Assembly (NCBI RefSeq): GCF_039543825.1
Contig: NZ_BAABKM010000003.1
Location: 310,001-374,000 of the forward strand
Source of the DNA: Nocardioides conyzicola
GTDB taxonomy: Bacteria > Actinomycetota > Actinomycetes > Propionibacteriales > Nocardioidaceae
Length of the DNA: 64,000 nucleotides
Reading direction: 5' to 3'
Part shown: positions 16,700-26,415 of the stretch, piece after piece
How the letters are laid out: the number at the start of each line of letters is the position of its first letter
Position numbering within the stretch: the first letter of the stretch is position 1
Program-made: the position numbers and the translations under genes
The notes under the pieces: generated by a model
Database searches by the model: none
The model's input: only the letters and a program-made list of their open reading frames with translations
Told to the model about the DNA's origin: nothing

Positions 16700-18742
16700 T
16701 CAGAAGCCGTTGAGCTCGTCGACCACGGCGAAGAGGTCTCCCCGGTCGTAGAAGTCGACGGCCACGTAGTTGGGCAGCATGCCGCGCGCGCGTTGGCACG
16801 CTCGGGCCCGGGTCAGCAGTACGTCGGCGGCGTTGACCCGCTCGGCGTTGGTGACCTCGGCGGTCTTGTCGGTGACCCAGTGGTTGAGCAGGAAGAGCGA
16901 CGCGTCGGGCGTGCCGCGATTGGGCGCGCAGCTGGCGGCGGTCGTCAGCAGGGCCGGGCGCCGGAAGAGGAACGGCGTGTCCTGGGCCTCCTCGAAGCCG
17001 GCCATCAGCCAGGGGTACGCCGTGCCGCCGTCGTGGTTCTCCATGAGCACGACCAGGCGCTTGCCCGACGCGATCATCTGGCCGAGGGTCGGCCAGTCGT
17101 CGCCGACAGGCGTGTAGACGTACGGCAGCAGCCCCGCCTCCTCGATCAGCGCGGCCGTGTCCGCGGGGCTGACCTCGTCCTGCACGAAGAACGTGACGAC
17201 CTCGTCGGGGTGCGCCCCCAGCCAAGCGTGGACGTCACGCAGGCTCTGCAGCCAGTGCGTCGAGCCGAGCTCGCACAGGGCGTGGCACAGGTAGGGCTCG
17301 ACGGGTCCCTGCGGGGTCAGCCCGGCGGCATCGCGCACCCGCTGGGCGCTCCTCACGGCCGCCGGCCCGAGGTCGACCTCGGCCTCCGCCAGCGACGCGG
17401 CGCGCTGTGCGTCCGTGCCGGCGATGACGCCGGGGCGGTCCGTGGCCTGGCCGTACCAGCTGTCGATCAGCAGCACCCGGATCCCGTGGTCGAGCTGCGC
17501 GACGATCCCGTCGGGCTGCTCGGGGAAGAACCAGCCCGGCTCGCTCGCGGCGGCCATCGAGTTGTGCGTGGCGGGGTAGGCGACCTCGTCGTACCGGCGG
17601 GTGCACAGCTCGACGTGTCCGTTGCAGCCCTCCCGCGGGGCGACCGACGTGGCGGCCGCGAGCTCGTGGTCGCCGGGCCACGCGGCCAGCGACACCGCGG
17701 CGACCAGGGCGACCGCGATCGCGAGGACACCGGTACGGCGTCGCGGGCTGCGGCCGATCGCGACCGTGAGCGAGACGACGGCGACCGCGACCAGCCCGAC
17801 GCCGAGCAGGGCGAGCACGACGGTCGCCACCCGGGACGGCTGCAGCACGAGGGCGACCCCGACCGCGCCCAGCACGGCCGCGCGGGCCGCCAGGCGACGC
17901 GGCGACCGGTCGAGGTCGACAAGCCCCCGGACGTCGCGGAGCCGGGGCCAGTCGGTGACGCCGGCGGCGACCGCGAGGAGCGCGCCCAGGGCGACCGCGA
18001 TCCCGGCAGCGGCCCAGAGCGGACCGTCGAGCTCACGCCAGACGGCGTGCCGGACCGCACCGCGCACGGTGTCGTGGCTGAGCCGGTCGGCCCAGAACCC
18101 GACGACGACCAGCAGGCCCGAGAGCACCAGCCCGGCGGTGGCGACACCGACCCCGACCCGCCGTACGGCCTCCCGGACGCGAGCGCTCCGAGGTCCCGAC
18201 GTCAGGGCACCGGCGGCGCCGAGCAGGAGGGCGCCGAGGAGGGGGCACAGCCACGCGAGGAGCTCGACCCAGTGCACCGCACCGACGGCCGAGCCCTCCT
18301 GGCCGCCGACCTGCGACAGCCGTACGTCGAGGTCCGGCGGGACCGACGCCTGCGGCGCGGCGAAGGCGAGCGCACCGACGACGACCGCACCCACATCGGC
18401 GAGCCTCAGCACCACGGCGCCGTCGTCGCCGAGCACCAGCGCGTCGTACAGCGGCGCGACGCCCGCCCGGACGACCGGCCCGAGCGCCGGGCTCGCCACC
18501 ACGCTCGCGGCGGTCGACTCGATCAGTGGTCGTACGGCGACCAGGTCCGGCTGGTCCTCGATCAGCCGGTCGGTCAGCAGCGCGCCCACCTGCCGCGCCA
18601 CGTCCGGGTCAGACCGTACGGCGTCCACGTGCGACGCGAACCGGTCCGCGTCGAGCACCTCGCGGTTGGCCACGCCGGCGACCAGGCCGACCAGGACCAG
18701 CAGCATCCCCACGCCCGCCAGGGCGCCTCGTGCCGGCCGCAT
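16700..18742 (-). CDS. multi-pass membrane protein with C-terminal PLC-like phosphodiesterase domain
   Basis: 680 residues from the ATG at 18742. The N-terminal half is membrane-embedded: one helix at about 7-28, a large external loop with VLDADRFASHVDAV, then six or more helices. Residues about 375-680 are an extracytoplasmic PI-PLC-like TIM barrel: YPATHNSMAAASEPG supplies the first catalytic His, GIRVLLIDSWYG the metal-binding region, and YLCHALCELG the second His. Cysteine pairs fit an exported domain. Likely acts on lipid or glycerophosphodiester substrates at the cell surface; this is inferred. It starts 4 bases after the nadE stop. Confidence 0.85.
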   Translation of the reverse strand: MRPARGALAGVGMLLVLVGLVAGVANREVLDADRFASHVDAVRSDPDVARQVGALLTDRLIEDQPDLVAVRPLIESTAASVVASPALGPVVRAGVAPLYDALVLGDDGAVVLRLADVGAVVVGALAFAAPQASVPPDLDVRLSQVGGQEGSAVGAVHWVELLAWLCPLLGALLLGAAGALTSGPRSARVREAVRRVGVGVATAGLVLSGLLVVVGFWADRLSHDTVRGAVRHAVWRELDGPLWAAAGIAVALGALLAVAAGVTDWPRLRDVRGLVDLDRSPRRLAARAAVLGAVGVALVLQPSRVATVVLALLGVGLVAVAVVSLTVAIGRSPRRRTGVLAIAVALVAAVSLAAWPGDHELAAATSVAPREGCNGHVELCTRRYDEVAYPATHNSMAAASEPGWFFPEQPDGIVAQLDHGIRVLLIDSWYGQATDRPGVIAGTDAQRAASLAEAEVDLGPAAVRSAQRVRDAAGLTPQGPVEPYLCHALCELGSTHWLQSLRDVHAWLGAHPDEVVTFFVQDEVSPADTAALIEEAGLLPYVYTPVGDDWPTLGQMIASGKRLVVLMENHDGGTAYPWLMAGFEEAQDTPFLFRRPALLTTAASCAPNRGTPDASLFLLNHWVTDKTAEVTNAERVNAADVLLTRARACQRARGMLPNYVAVDFYDRGDLFAVVDELNGF

Positions 18743-18746
18743 GTGC

Positions 18747-20786
18747 TCAGGCCGTCGGGATCGACTCGATCTGGGCGAGCCAGGCGGCGGGGGTGGCATC
18801 CGACGGCATCCGCCAGTCACCCCGCGGCGACATAGTGCCGCCGGCGCTGACCTTCGGGCCGTTGGGCAGGGCCGACCGCTTGAACTGGTTGCCGAAGAAG
18901 CGCGTCGTGAAGACCTCCAGCCAGTGCCGGATCTGCGCGAGGTCGTACGCCGTACGCCGCTCCTCGGGGAAGTGCGGCGGCCAGTCCCCGGCAGAGGCGT
19001 CGCGCCAGGCGTGCCAGGCGAGGAAGGCGATCTTGCTGGGGCGGTGACCGCGACGGAGCACGTGGTAGAGCGTGAAGTCCTGCAGCGCATAGGGCCCGAC
19101 GGTGTCCTCGGTCGCCTGCGGCTTGCGGCCGGCCTCGGTCGGCACGAGCTCGGGGGTGATCTCCAGCTCGACGATCTCGTCGAGCAGGTCGGCGGTCTCC
19201 TGGTCGAACTGGCCGCTCTCCCCCACCCAGCGGATGAGGTGCTGGATCAACGTCTTCGGCACGCCGGCGTTGACGTTGTAGTGCGACATCTGGTCGCCCA
19301 CGCCGTACGTGCACCATCCGAGCGCCAGCTCGGAGAGGTCGCCGGTGCCGACGACGATGCCGCGGCGGTGGTTGGCGAGCCGGAAGAGGTAGTCGTAGCG
19401 CAGCCCGGCCTGGACGTTCTCGAACGTCACGTCGTAGACCGGCTCGCCGTCGGCGAACGGGTGGTCGATGTCGACGAGCATCTGCCGTGCCGCCGCGGTG
19501 ATGTCGAGCTCCTCGAAGGTGACGCCGAGGGACTTGGCGAGCCGGGTGGCGTACGACTTCGTGGTGTCGGTGGTCGCGAAGCCCGGCATCGTGAAGGCGT
19601 GGATGTCGCTGCGCGGGCGGCCGAGCCGGTCCATCGCCTTGGCCGCGACGATCAGCGCGTGCGTGGAGTCGAGGCCGCCACTGACCCCGATCACGGCCTT
19701 GGGCTCGCCGATCGCCTCGAGGCGCCGCGCCAGCCCGAAGACCTGGATGTTGTAGGCCTCGTAGCAGTCCAGCGCCAGACGGGCCACGTCGTCGGGCACG
19801 AACGGGAACCGGTCGACCTTGCGGCGCAGCCCGATGTCGCCACTCGGCGGGGCCAGCTCGAAGGAGACGGTGCGGAAGCCGTCGGTGCGGGCGGCGTGCG
19901 TACGCCGGTTGTCGTCGTGCGTGCCCTGCCGGAGGCGCTCCTGGCGGAGCCGGTCGAGGTCGATGTCGGCGACCGTACGGCGCGGCCCGTCCGGGAAGCG
20001 CTCGCCCTCGGCGAGCAGGTCGCCCGACTCGTAGACCATGGTCTGGCCGTCCCACGACAGGTCGGTGGAGGACTCGCCCTGGCCGGCCGCGGCGTACAGG
20101 TAGGCCGCGTTGCAGCGGGCGCTGGCGCTGCTGACCAGCAGCCGGCGGTCCTCGGCGCGGGCGACCGTGATCGGGCTGCCGGAGAGGTTGGCGAGCACCG
20201 TGGCACCGGCCAGTGCGGCCTCGGCGCTCGGTGGGATCGGGACCCACATGTCCTCGCAGACCTCGACGTGCAGCCGCAGGCCCGGCACGTCGGCGGCGGA
20301 GAAGATCAGGTCGGTGCCGAACGGGACCTCGGCGCCCGCGACCTCGATCGAGACGCCGCGGTACTCGTCGCCCGGTGCGAAGTGGCGGCGCTCGTAGAAC
20401 TCGCGGTAGTTGGGCAGGTACGCCTTGGGCGCCACGCCGAGGATGCGCCCGCGGTGGATGACCAGGGCGCAGTTGAGCACCCGGTTGCCGCGCACCACGG
20501 GAGCACCCACGAGCAGCAGCGGCAGCAGGTCGGCCGACGCCTCCACGACGTACCGGATCGCCTCCTCGACCGCCTCGAGCAGGGTGTCCTGGAGCAGCAG
20601 GTCGTCGATGCTGTAGCCCGAGAGGCAGAGCTCGGGGAAGACCGCCACCCCGACGCCGTCCTCGTGGCACAGCCGGGCCTGCTCCACCACGGCGCGCGCG
20701 TTGGTCGCGGGGTCGGCGATCGCGACCGGGAGGGTGCACGCCGCGACCCGGGCGAACCCGTGGGCGTAGGCGGAGTAGAAGTCCAC
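18747..20786 (-). CDS. nadE: glutamine-dependent NAD+ synthetase
   Basis: Makes NAD+ from deamido-NAD, ATP and glutamine. 679 residues, the same length as M. tuberculosis NadE and extremely similar to it from memory. The N-terminal nitrilase-type glutaminase has its triad at Glu52 ([10 protein letters not shown]), Lys121 ([11 protein letters not shown]) and Cys177 (VEVCEDMW); the C-terminal synthetase has the P-loop [14 protein letters not shown], and [12 protein letters not shown] and [12 protein letters not shown] are intact. The GTG start is preceded by a TAGACT box and six bases, so it is probably leaderless. Confidence 0.98.
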   Translation of the reverse strand: MDFYSAYAHGFARVAACTLPVAIADPATNARAVVEQARLCHEDGVGVAVFPELCLSGYSIDDLLLQDTLLEAVEEAIRYVVEASADLLPLLLVGAPVVRGNRVLNCALVIHRGRILGVAPKAYLPNYREFYERRHFAPGDEYRGVSIEVAGAEVPFGTDLIFSAADVPGLRLHVEVCEDMWVPIPPSAEAALAGATVLANLSGSPITVARAEDRRLLVSSASARCNAAYLYAAAGQGESSTDLSWDGQTMVYESGDLLAEGERFPDGPRRTVADIDLDRLRQERLRQGTHDDNRRTHAARTDGFRTVSFELAPPSGDIGLRRKVDRFPFVPDDVARLALDCYEAYNIQVFGLARRLEAIGEPKAVIGVSGGLDSTHALIVAAKAMDRLGRPRSDIHAFTMPGFATTDTTKSYATRLAKSLGVTFEELDITAAARQMLVDIDHPFADGEPVYDVTFENVQAGLRYDYLFRLANHRRGIVVGTGDLSELALGWCTYGVGDQMSHYNVNAGVPKTLIQHLIRWVGESGQFDQETADLLDEIVELEITPELVPTEAGRKPQATEDTVGPYALQDFTLYHVLRRGHRPSKIAFLAWHAWRDASAGDWPPHFPEERRTAYDLAQIRHWLEVFTTRFFGNQFKRSALPNGPKVSAGGTMSPRGDWRMPSDATPAAWLAQIESIPTA

Positions 20787-20792
20787 GTCGCG

Positions 20793-20798
20793 AGTCTA
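20793..20798 (-). promoter_or_regulatory. putative -10 box, leaderless start of nadE
   Basis: TAGACT on the minus strand, six bases before the GTG at 20786. Confidence 0.5.
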
Positions 20799-20845
20799 GG
20801 GCTGGGGCTTCGATGAGTCCTGCCGGTGACCCGGGTCGGAAGGGT

Positions 20846-21316
20846 ATGCCCGAGATCAGCACCTGCCTGTGGTTCGACGACGACCTGATGGAGGCCGTGG
20901 AGTTCTACACCAAGGTCTTCCCCAACTCCCAGGTCCACGGGGTGTCCCACTACGGCGGCCGCGTGCTCGCGGCGGAGTGGACCCTCGACGGCCGGTCCTT
21001 CCGCGGGATCAACGGGGGGCCGGACCACGCCGGCTTCACCGAGACGATCTCGCTGAGCGTCAGCTGTGCCGACCAGTCCGAGGTCGACTACTACTGGGAC
21101 ACCCTGGTCGCCGGCGGCCGGCCCAGCAGCTGTGCGTGGCTCCAGGACAAGTTCGGGCTGTCCTGGCAGATCGTGCCGGTGCGGCTCTACGAGCTGCTGT
21201 CCGACCCGGACCCGGCCCGGGCCCAGGCCGCGACCGACGCGATGCTGCAGATGCAGAAGATCGTCGTCGCCGACCTCGAGGCCGCCGCCGACGCGGCCCA
21301 CCCGGCTCCTGGGTGA
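20846..21316 (+). CDS. VOC-family protein (PhnB/3-demethylubiquinone methyltransferase-like)
   Basis: 156 residues from the ATG at 20846 with GGAAGG just upstream. The starts CLWFDDDLMEAVEFYTKVFP and FTETISLSVSCADQSEVDYY, then SCAWLQDKFGLSWQIVP, are typical of the PhnB-like glyoxalase/bleomycin-resistance (VOC) fold, DUF1338-free single-domain type often annotated as 3-demethylubiquinone-9 3-methyltransferase without evidence of that activity. A cysteine precedes the conserved WLQDKFGLSWQ. Function not assignable. It is divergent from nadE by about 60 bases. Confidence 0.88.
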   Translation: MPEISTCLWFDDDLMEAVEFYTKVFPNSQVHGVSHYGGRVLAAEWTLDGRSFRGINGGPDHAGFTETISLSVSCADQSEVDYYWDTLVAGGRPSSCAWLQDKFGLSWQIVPVRLYELLSDPDPARAQAATDAMLQMQKIVVADLEAAADAAHPAPG

Positions 21317-21414
21317 CGAGCGACACAGGACGCATCGCGACCGTCCGGGGCTAGCCTGAGGAACGGTCCGTGGACTCCATCAGGGAGCCGCGAGATGACG
21401 CTTCAGGAGTAGTC

Positions 21415-22260
21415 ATGAGCGAGGAGACGGCGCCGTACGGCACCGGTCCGGCGAAGGCGACCGCGATCAAGCGGATCCGCACCCACCACCTGCGCGAGAT
21501 GAAGGAGCGCGGTGAGAAGTTCTCGATGCTCACCGCCTACGAGCAGTACGCCGCGCAGACGTTCGACGAGGCCGGCATCGAGGTGCTGTTGGTCGGCGAC
21601 AGCGCGTCCAACAACGTCTTCGCCAACGAGACCTCGCTGCCCGTCACGGTCGACGAGCTGATCCCGCTGGTGCGCGCGGTGACCCGCTCGGCACACCGGG
21701 CCCTGGTGGTCGCGGACCTCCCGTTCGGCTCCTACCAGGCCTCGCCCGAGCAGGCCTACCTGACCGCGGTGCGGTTCATGAAGGAGGCCAACGCGCACGC
21801 CGTGAAGCTCGAGGGCGGCGCGGAGATGGCGCCCCAGGTCCGCAAGCTCACCGAGGGCGGCATCCCCGTGATGGCGCACATCGGCTTCACCCCGCAGTCC
21901 GAGCACAACCTCGGCGGCTACCGGGTCCAGGGCCGTGGCGACGCCGCCTCCCACGTGATCGCCCAGGCCAAGGCGATGGAGCAGGCCGGCGCGTTCGCGG
22001 TCGTCATGGAGATGGTCCCCGGCGACGTCGCCGCCGAGGTCACCGCCGCGATCGGCATCCCCACCATCGGCATCGGCGCCGGCGTCGGCTGCGACGGCCA
22101 GGTCCTGGTGTGGCAGGACGCCTTCGGCCTGCGCACGGGACGGATGGCCAAGTTCGTCAAGCAGTACGCCGACCTCCACGGCGTACTGCTCAAGGCGGCG
22201 CAGGACTACGCCGCCGACGTCAAGGCCGGCACCTTCCCGGCCGAGGAGCACACCTTCTAG
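21415..22260 (+). CDS. panB: 3-methyl-2-oxobutanoate hydroxymethyltransferase
   Basis: First committed step of pantothenate synthesis: transfers a hydroxymethyl group from methylene-tetrahydrofolate to alpha-ketoisovalerate. 281 residues, normal length. Metal-binding segments VGDSASN and ADLPFGSYQ, the KEANAHAVKLEGG strand, the MAHIGFTPQ loop and the MEMVPGDVA segment with the catalytic Glu are intact, as is GIGAGVGCDGQVLV. The ATG at 21415 has CAGGAG 6 bases upstream; upstream in-frame codons are non-conserved. It is alone rather than with panC/panD. In M. tuberculosis panB also lies close to glnA2/glnE. Confidence 0.97.
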   Translation: MSEETAPYGTGPAKATAIKRIRTHHLREMKERGEKFSMLTAYEQYAAQTFDEAGIEVLLVGDSASNNVFANETSLPVTVDELIPLVRAVTRSAHRALVVADLPFGSYQASPEQAYLTAVRFMKEANAHAVKLEGGAEMAPQVRKLTEGGIPVMAHIGFTPQSEHNLGGYRVQGRGDAASHVIAQAKAMEQAGAFAVVMEMVPGDVAAEVTAAIGIPTIGIGAGVGCDGQVLVWQDAFGLRTGRMAKFVKQYADLHGVLLKAAQDYAADVKAGTFPAEEHTF

Positions 22261-22273
22261 CAGTGGACAGGGT

Positions 22274-22289
22274 CATGACATCTGTCATG
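22274..22289 (+). promoter_or_regulatory. palindrome upstream of ABC exporter, candidate response-regulator site
   Basis: CATGACA-TC-TGTCATG, a perfect 7-base inverted repeat with a 2-base centre, 57 bases before the ABC ATP-binding gene. Related LuxR-type regulators of the DesR/VraR kind bind TGACA/TGTCA dyads upstream of the transporters they control; the cognate regulator here would be the one at 25179-25787. Confidence 0.55.
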
Positions 22290-22346
22290 CCGACGTCGTG
22301 ATGGGCGTGTGAGGTCCCGGGAGACGGACCGGGTCACGCTGGGTCC

Positions 22347-23260
<914 letters not shown>

Positions 23261-23264
<4 letters not shown>

Positions 23265-24052
23265 GCACCGTCACCACCCCCGTCGACCCGACCGCGCGCC
23301 GGGTCCCGCCCCTCGGCGGCTTCAGCCTCACCGTGCTCGGCATCGAGCTGCGGCGGATGCTGCGCAACCGCCGTACGGTCATCTTCACGCTGATCTTCCC
23401 GGCCGCCCTGTTCTTCGCGGTCACCGGGAGCGACAAGACCTGGGACGAGCCGGTCGGGAGCGGCAACGAGGCGGCGTACATCCTGATCTCGATGGCCCTG
23501 TACGGCGCCGCGCTGACCGCGGCCGCCGGCGGTTCGATGGTCGCGATGGAGCGCGCGCTCGGCTGGTCGCGCCAGCTGCGGCTCACCCCGCTCAACCCGG
23601 TCGTCTACATCCTGATGAAGGCGGTCGTCGCCCTCGTCATGGGCGCGCTCGCCATCGCCGTGGTCAACCTCTGCGGCGTGATCCAGGGCCGGGCCGAGAT
23701 GCCGACCGACGTCTGGATCGCCTCCGCCGTCGTCACGCTCTTCTGCACCTTCACCTTCGCCGCGCTGGGCGTCTTCACCGGCTTCGTCGTCCCGGGTGAG
23801 AACGCCATGCAGATCCTCGGTCCCGGCCTGGCCGTGCTGTCCTTCCTCGGCGGCGTCTTCTGGCCGCTCACCGAGGGCAGCACCCTGTGGCACATCGCCA
23901 CCTTCACCCCCATGTACGGCGTCGCCGAGGTCGCCCGGTCCCCGCTGACCCACGACCTGCCCTGGTACGCCGTGGTCAACGCGGTCGCCTGGCTGGCGAT
24001 CTTCGTGGCCGGCGCCGCGTGGCGGATGAGCAAGGACACGGCTCGGGTGTGA
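23261..24052 (+). CDS. ABC-2 type transporter permease
   Basis: 263 residues with about six membrane helices. The family-typical end of helix 1 (IELRRMLRNRRTVIFTLIFP), the cytoplasmic AMERALGWSRQLRLTPLNP segment and the last-third GFVVPGENAMQILGPGL fit ABC-2 permeases. The ATG at 23261 overlaps the ATP-binding gene by 4 bases with CAGGAG upstream. It forms the membrane part of the exporter with the preceding gene. Confidence 0.93.
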
Positions 24053-25182
24053 CTAGCCTGATCGTCGTGAGCCAGGAGGAGTGCGAGACGCCGCCGGGCG
24101 GGTCGGTGCGGATGGCGCGTCTCGCGCCGCTCCTCTCCGGCATCTGGCTCTTCTTCCTGCTCGAGCCGCTCGGTGAGGGCTGGCGCACCCGCGACCAGCT
24201 GAGCGGCATCCTGGGCATCCTCGTCACGGTCCTCTTCGCCGTGGCCTACATGGCGCTCTGGATGCGCAACCGGGCCGACCGGCAGAAGCTGATCGCCCAC
24301 CCGGCGGGACGTCCCGCCGTGCTGTACGTCGGCTTGCTGGTCGCCCTCGGCACGCTGATGACGGTCCTGCTCGGCGGCTACGGCCTCGCCAGCACGCCGT
24401 ACATCGGCGTGGCCTGCGTGATGGTCTTCCCGTTCCGCGTGGCGGCACCGGTGGTGCTCGCACTGGTGGGCATCGACATCGCGCTCTTCGCGGCCAACGA
24501 CTGGGGCAGTTCCACCGGCCTCGTCTTCGGGGTCCTCGCGGCCTCCATCGCCGTCCTCGGGCTGCGGATGGTCATGGAGCGCAACGTCGAGCTGCTCAGC
24601 GCCCAGCAGGAGAACGCCAGCCTCGCCGTCGAGAACGAGCGCTCCCGCTTCGCCCGCGACCTCCACGACATCCTCGGCCACTCGCTCACGGTCATCACCG
24701 TGAAGGCAGAGCTCGCCCAGCGGATGCTCGACGTCGACCCCGAGCGCACCCGCGCCGAGCTGGCCGACCTCGAGCGGCTCAGCCGGGACGCGCTGGCCGA
24801 CGTACGCCGCGCGGTGGAGGGCTACCGCGAGCTGACCCTGCCCGGCGAGCTGGCGCGGGCGCGCGGCGCGCTCGCCGCGGCCGAGATCGAGGCGCAGCTG
24901 CCCAACTCCGCCGACGAGGTGCCGAGCGACCTGCGCGAGCTCTTCGCGTGGACCGTCCGCGAGGGCGTCACCAACGTCATCCGGCACTCGGGGGCGCGGA
25001 CCTGCGAGGTCCGGCTGACCCCGACCAGCGCGGAGGTGCGTGACGACGGCGCCGGCTGCGACCAGCCGCCCGGCTTCGGCTCGGGACTGGCGGGCCTGCG
25101 CGAGCGGGCCGCGACCGTCGGCGCCACCGTCGTCGTCCGGCACCTCTCCCCCGGGTTCTCGCTGCAGGTGGTGCGGTCGTGA
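24049..25182 (+). CDS. sensor histidine kinase (DesK/NarX-like, HisKA_3)
   Basis: 377 residues from the GTG at 24049, which overlaps the permease stop; a GTG at 24067 is an equally good choice, seven bases after a TAGCCT box. About five membrane helices occupy residues 20-170. The phosphoacceptor is in the DesK-type box FARDLHDILGHSLTVITVKAE around residue 205, followed by a shortened HATPase_c domain (EGVTNVIRHSGARTC N box, DDGAGC, GFGSGLAGLRERA G boxes). Phosphorylates the LuxR-type regulator encoded next. The signal is unknown; the adjacent exporter hints at a lipid or antimicrobial cue. Confidence 0.93.
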   Translation: MTSLIVVSQEECETPPGGSVRMARLAPLLSGIWLFFLLEPLGEGWRTRDQLSGILGILVTVLFAVAYMALWMRNRADRQKLIAHPAGRPAVLYVGLLVALGTLMTVLLGGYGLASTPYIGVACVMVFPFRVAAPVVLALVGIDIALFAANDWGSSTGLVFGVLAASIAVLGLRMVMERNVELLSAQQENASLAVENERSRFARDLHDILGHSLTVITVKAELAQRMLDVDPERTRAELADLERLSRDALADVRRAVEGYRELTLPGELARARGALAAAEIEAQLPNSADEVPSDLRELFAWTVREGVTNVIRHSGARTCEVRLTPTSAEVRDDGAGCDQPPGFGSGLAGLRERAATVGATVVVRHLSPGFSLQVVRS

Positions 25183-25787
25183 CCATCCGGCTGCTGCTCG
25201 CCGACGACCAGGCCCTGGTGCGCGGCGCCCTGTCGGCCCTGCTCGGTCTCGAGCCCGACCTCGAGGTGGTCGCGGAGGTGGGCAGCGGCGACGCCGTGCT
25301 CGCCGCCGTCCTCGCGCACCACCCGGACGTCGCGCTGCTCGACGTCGAGATGCCGGGCCTCGACGGGATCGCCGCGACCGCGGAGGTACGCCGCGAGGCA
25401 CCCGACACCCGCGTCCTGATCGTGACCACGTTCGGTCGCCCCGGCTACCTGCGCCGCGCCCTCCAGGCGGGCGCCTCGGGGTTCGTCGTCAAGGACACGC
25501 CCGCCCCGCAGCTCGCCGACGCCGTACGCCGGGTGCACGCCGGCCTGCGGGTGGTCGACCCGGGCCTCGCGACCGACAGCCTGCTCGCCGGCGAGTCCCC
25601 GCTGACCAGCCGCGAGACCGACGTCCTCCAGGCGGCCCGCGACGGGTCCTCTGTCGCCGGGATCGCCGCCAAGCTCTTCCTCTCCGAGGGCACCGTCCGC
25701 AACCACCTCTCCTCCGCCATCGGCAAGACCGGCGCCACCAACCGCGCCGAGGCGGTGCTGACCGCCGAGGGCAACGGCTGGTTGTGA
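25179..25787 (+). CDS. LuxR/NarL-type response regulator
   Basis: 202 residues. The receiver domain has the acidic pair LLLADDQALVRG, the phosphoacceptor Asp in VALLDVEMPGLDG (about residue 54), Thr in LIVTTFGRPGYL and Lys in GFVVKDTPAPQ. The C-terminal helix-turn-helix is LTSRETDVLQAARDGSSVAG through LFLSEGTVRNHLSS. The GTG start overlaps the kinase stop by 4 bases. A likely target is the CATGACA/TGTCATG palindrome upstream of the exporter operon it belongs to. Confidence 0.96.
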   Translation: MTIRLLLADDQALVRGALSALLGLEPDLEVVAEVGSGDAVLAAVLAHHPDVALLDVEMPGLDGIAATAEVRREAPDTRVLIVTTFGRPGYLRRALQAGASGFVVKDTPAPQLADAVRRVHAGLRVVDPGLATDSLLAGESPLTSRETDVLQAARDGSSVAGIAAKLFLSEGTVRNHLSSAIGKTGATNRAEAVLTAEGNGWL

Positions 25788-25907
25788 TCTGCGGTCCCCG
25801 GGAGGATCGCTGACCACAACCTCTCCACAGACGCCGTCACAACCGAGCTGTCCACAGGGCTCATCGCGCCGCCCTCGCCGATCGACGGTCGCGGCGAGGC
25901 TCCGGTC

Positions 25908-26342
25908 ATGCCCCGACAGGTCCCGTACGACGACGCTCGGCTCGACACCGCGCGCCGGCTCGCCGCCGCCCAGGGCGGGGTGCTGTCCCGGCCCCAGCTG
26001 TACGGCCTCGGCATCACGCGGTGGGAGATCCGCGGCCAGGTCCGCGCTCACCGGTGGCGGCTGATCGGCGACCAGTCCGTCCAGCTGAGCAACGGCGACC
26101 TGAGCCCGACCGGCGAGCAGTGGGCGGCCGACGCGGCGGTGGTCCGAGGACGAGATCTTCCGCACCGGGCTCCCCCGGACTCGACCCGCTACCGCCGCGA
26201 TCCGTGCAGCGCTCTGGGCGCGCAGCGACCGGGAGGCGACATACGTCCTACTGCTCGCCGTGCAGCAGCGGCTGACCACGGCGGCCGCCTGAGCGCCGAG
26301 GACGTCATGCGGATGGAGCATCCGCTTGCTCCGTCCGTATGA
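25908..26342 (+). pseudogene. broken AbiEi-antitoxin-like/DUF559 gene
   Basis: The first 75 or so residues (MPRQVPYDDARLDTARRLAA through LSNGDLSPTGEQWAA) match the N-terminal AbiEi/winged-helix-like part of a common actinobacterial family with a C-terminal DUF559 nuclease-like domain. From about 26140 the homology continues in the +1 frame (RRWSEDEIFRTGLPRTRPAT, then AAIRAALWARSDREATYVLL) until a TGA at 26290-26292, after which the first frame again looks family-like. So an internal out-of-frame deletion and loss of the C-terminal domain have occurred. The 120-base region before it carries repeated TCCACAG motifs. Confidence 0.75.
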
Positions 26343-26380
26343 CGTCCCGGCCCGCCGACCCCGCAGGACAGCAGCCTGGG

Positions 26381-26408
26381 TTGCGATCTCACGTTCGATG
26401 GGTACGGT
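26381..26408 (+). promoter_or_regulatory. putative promoter, leaderless start of sugar dehydrogenase
   Basis: TTGCGA (26381-26386), 16-base spacer, TACGGT (26403-26408), then seven bases to the ATG at 26416. Confidence 0.45.
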
Positions 26409-26415
26409 CCCAGGC

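Noticed and set aside
24054..24072. Certain promoter inside the permease/kinase overlap (TAGCCT)
   Set aside because: It fits the leaderless spacing for the GTG at 24067, but the GTG at 24049 in a GTGA overlap explains translation equally well; not listed as a promoter.
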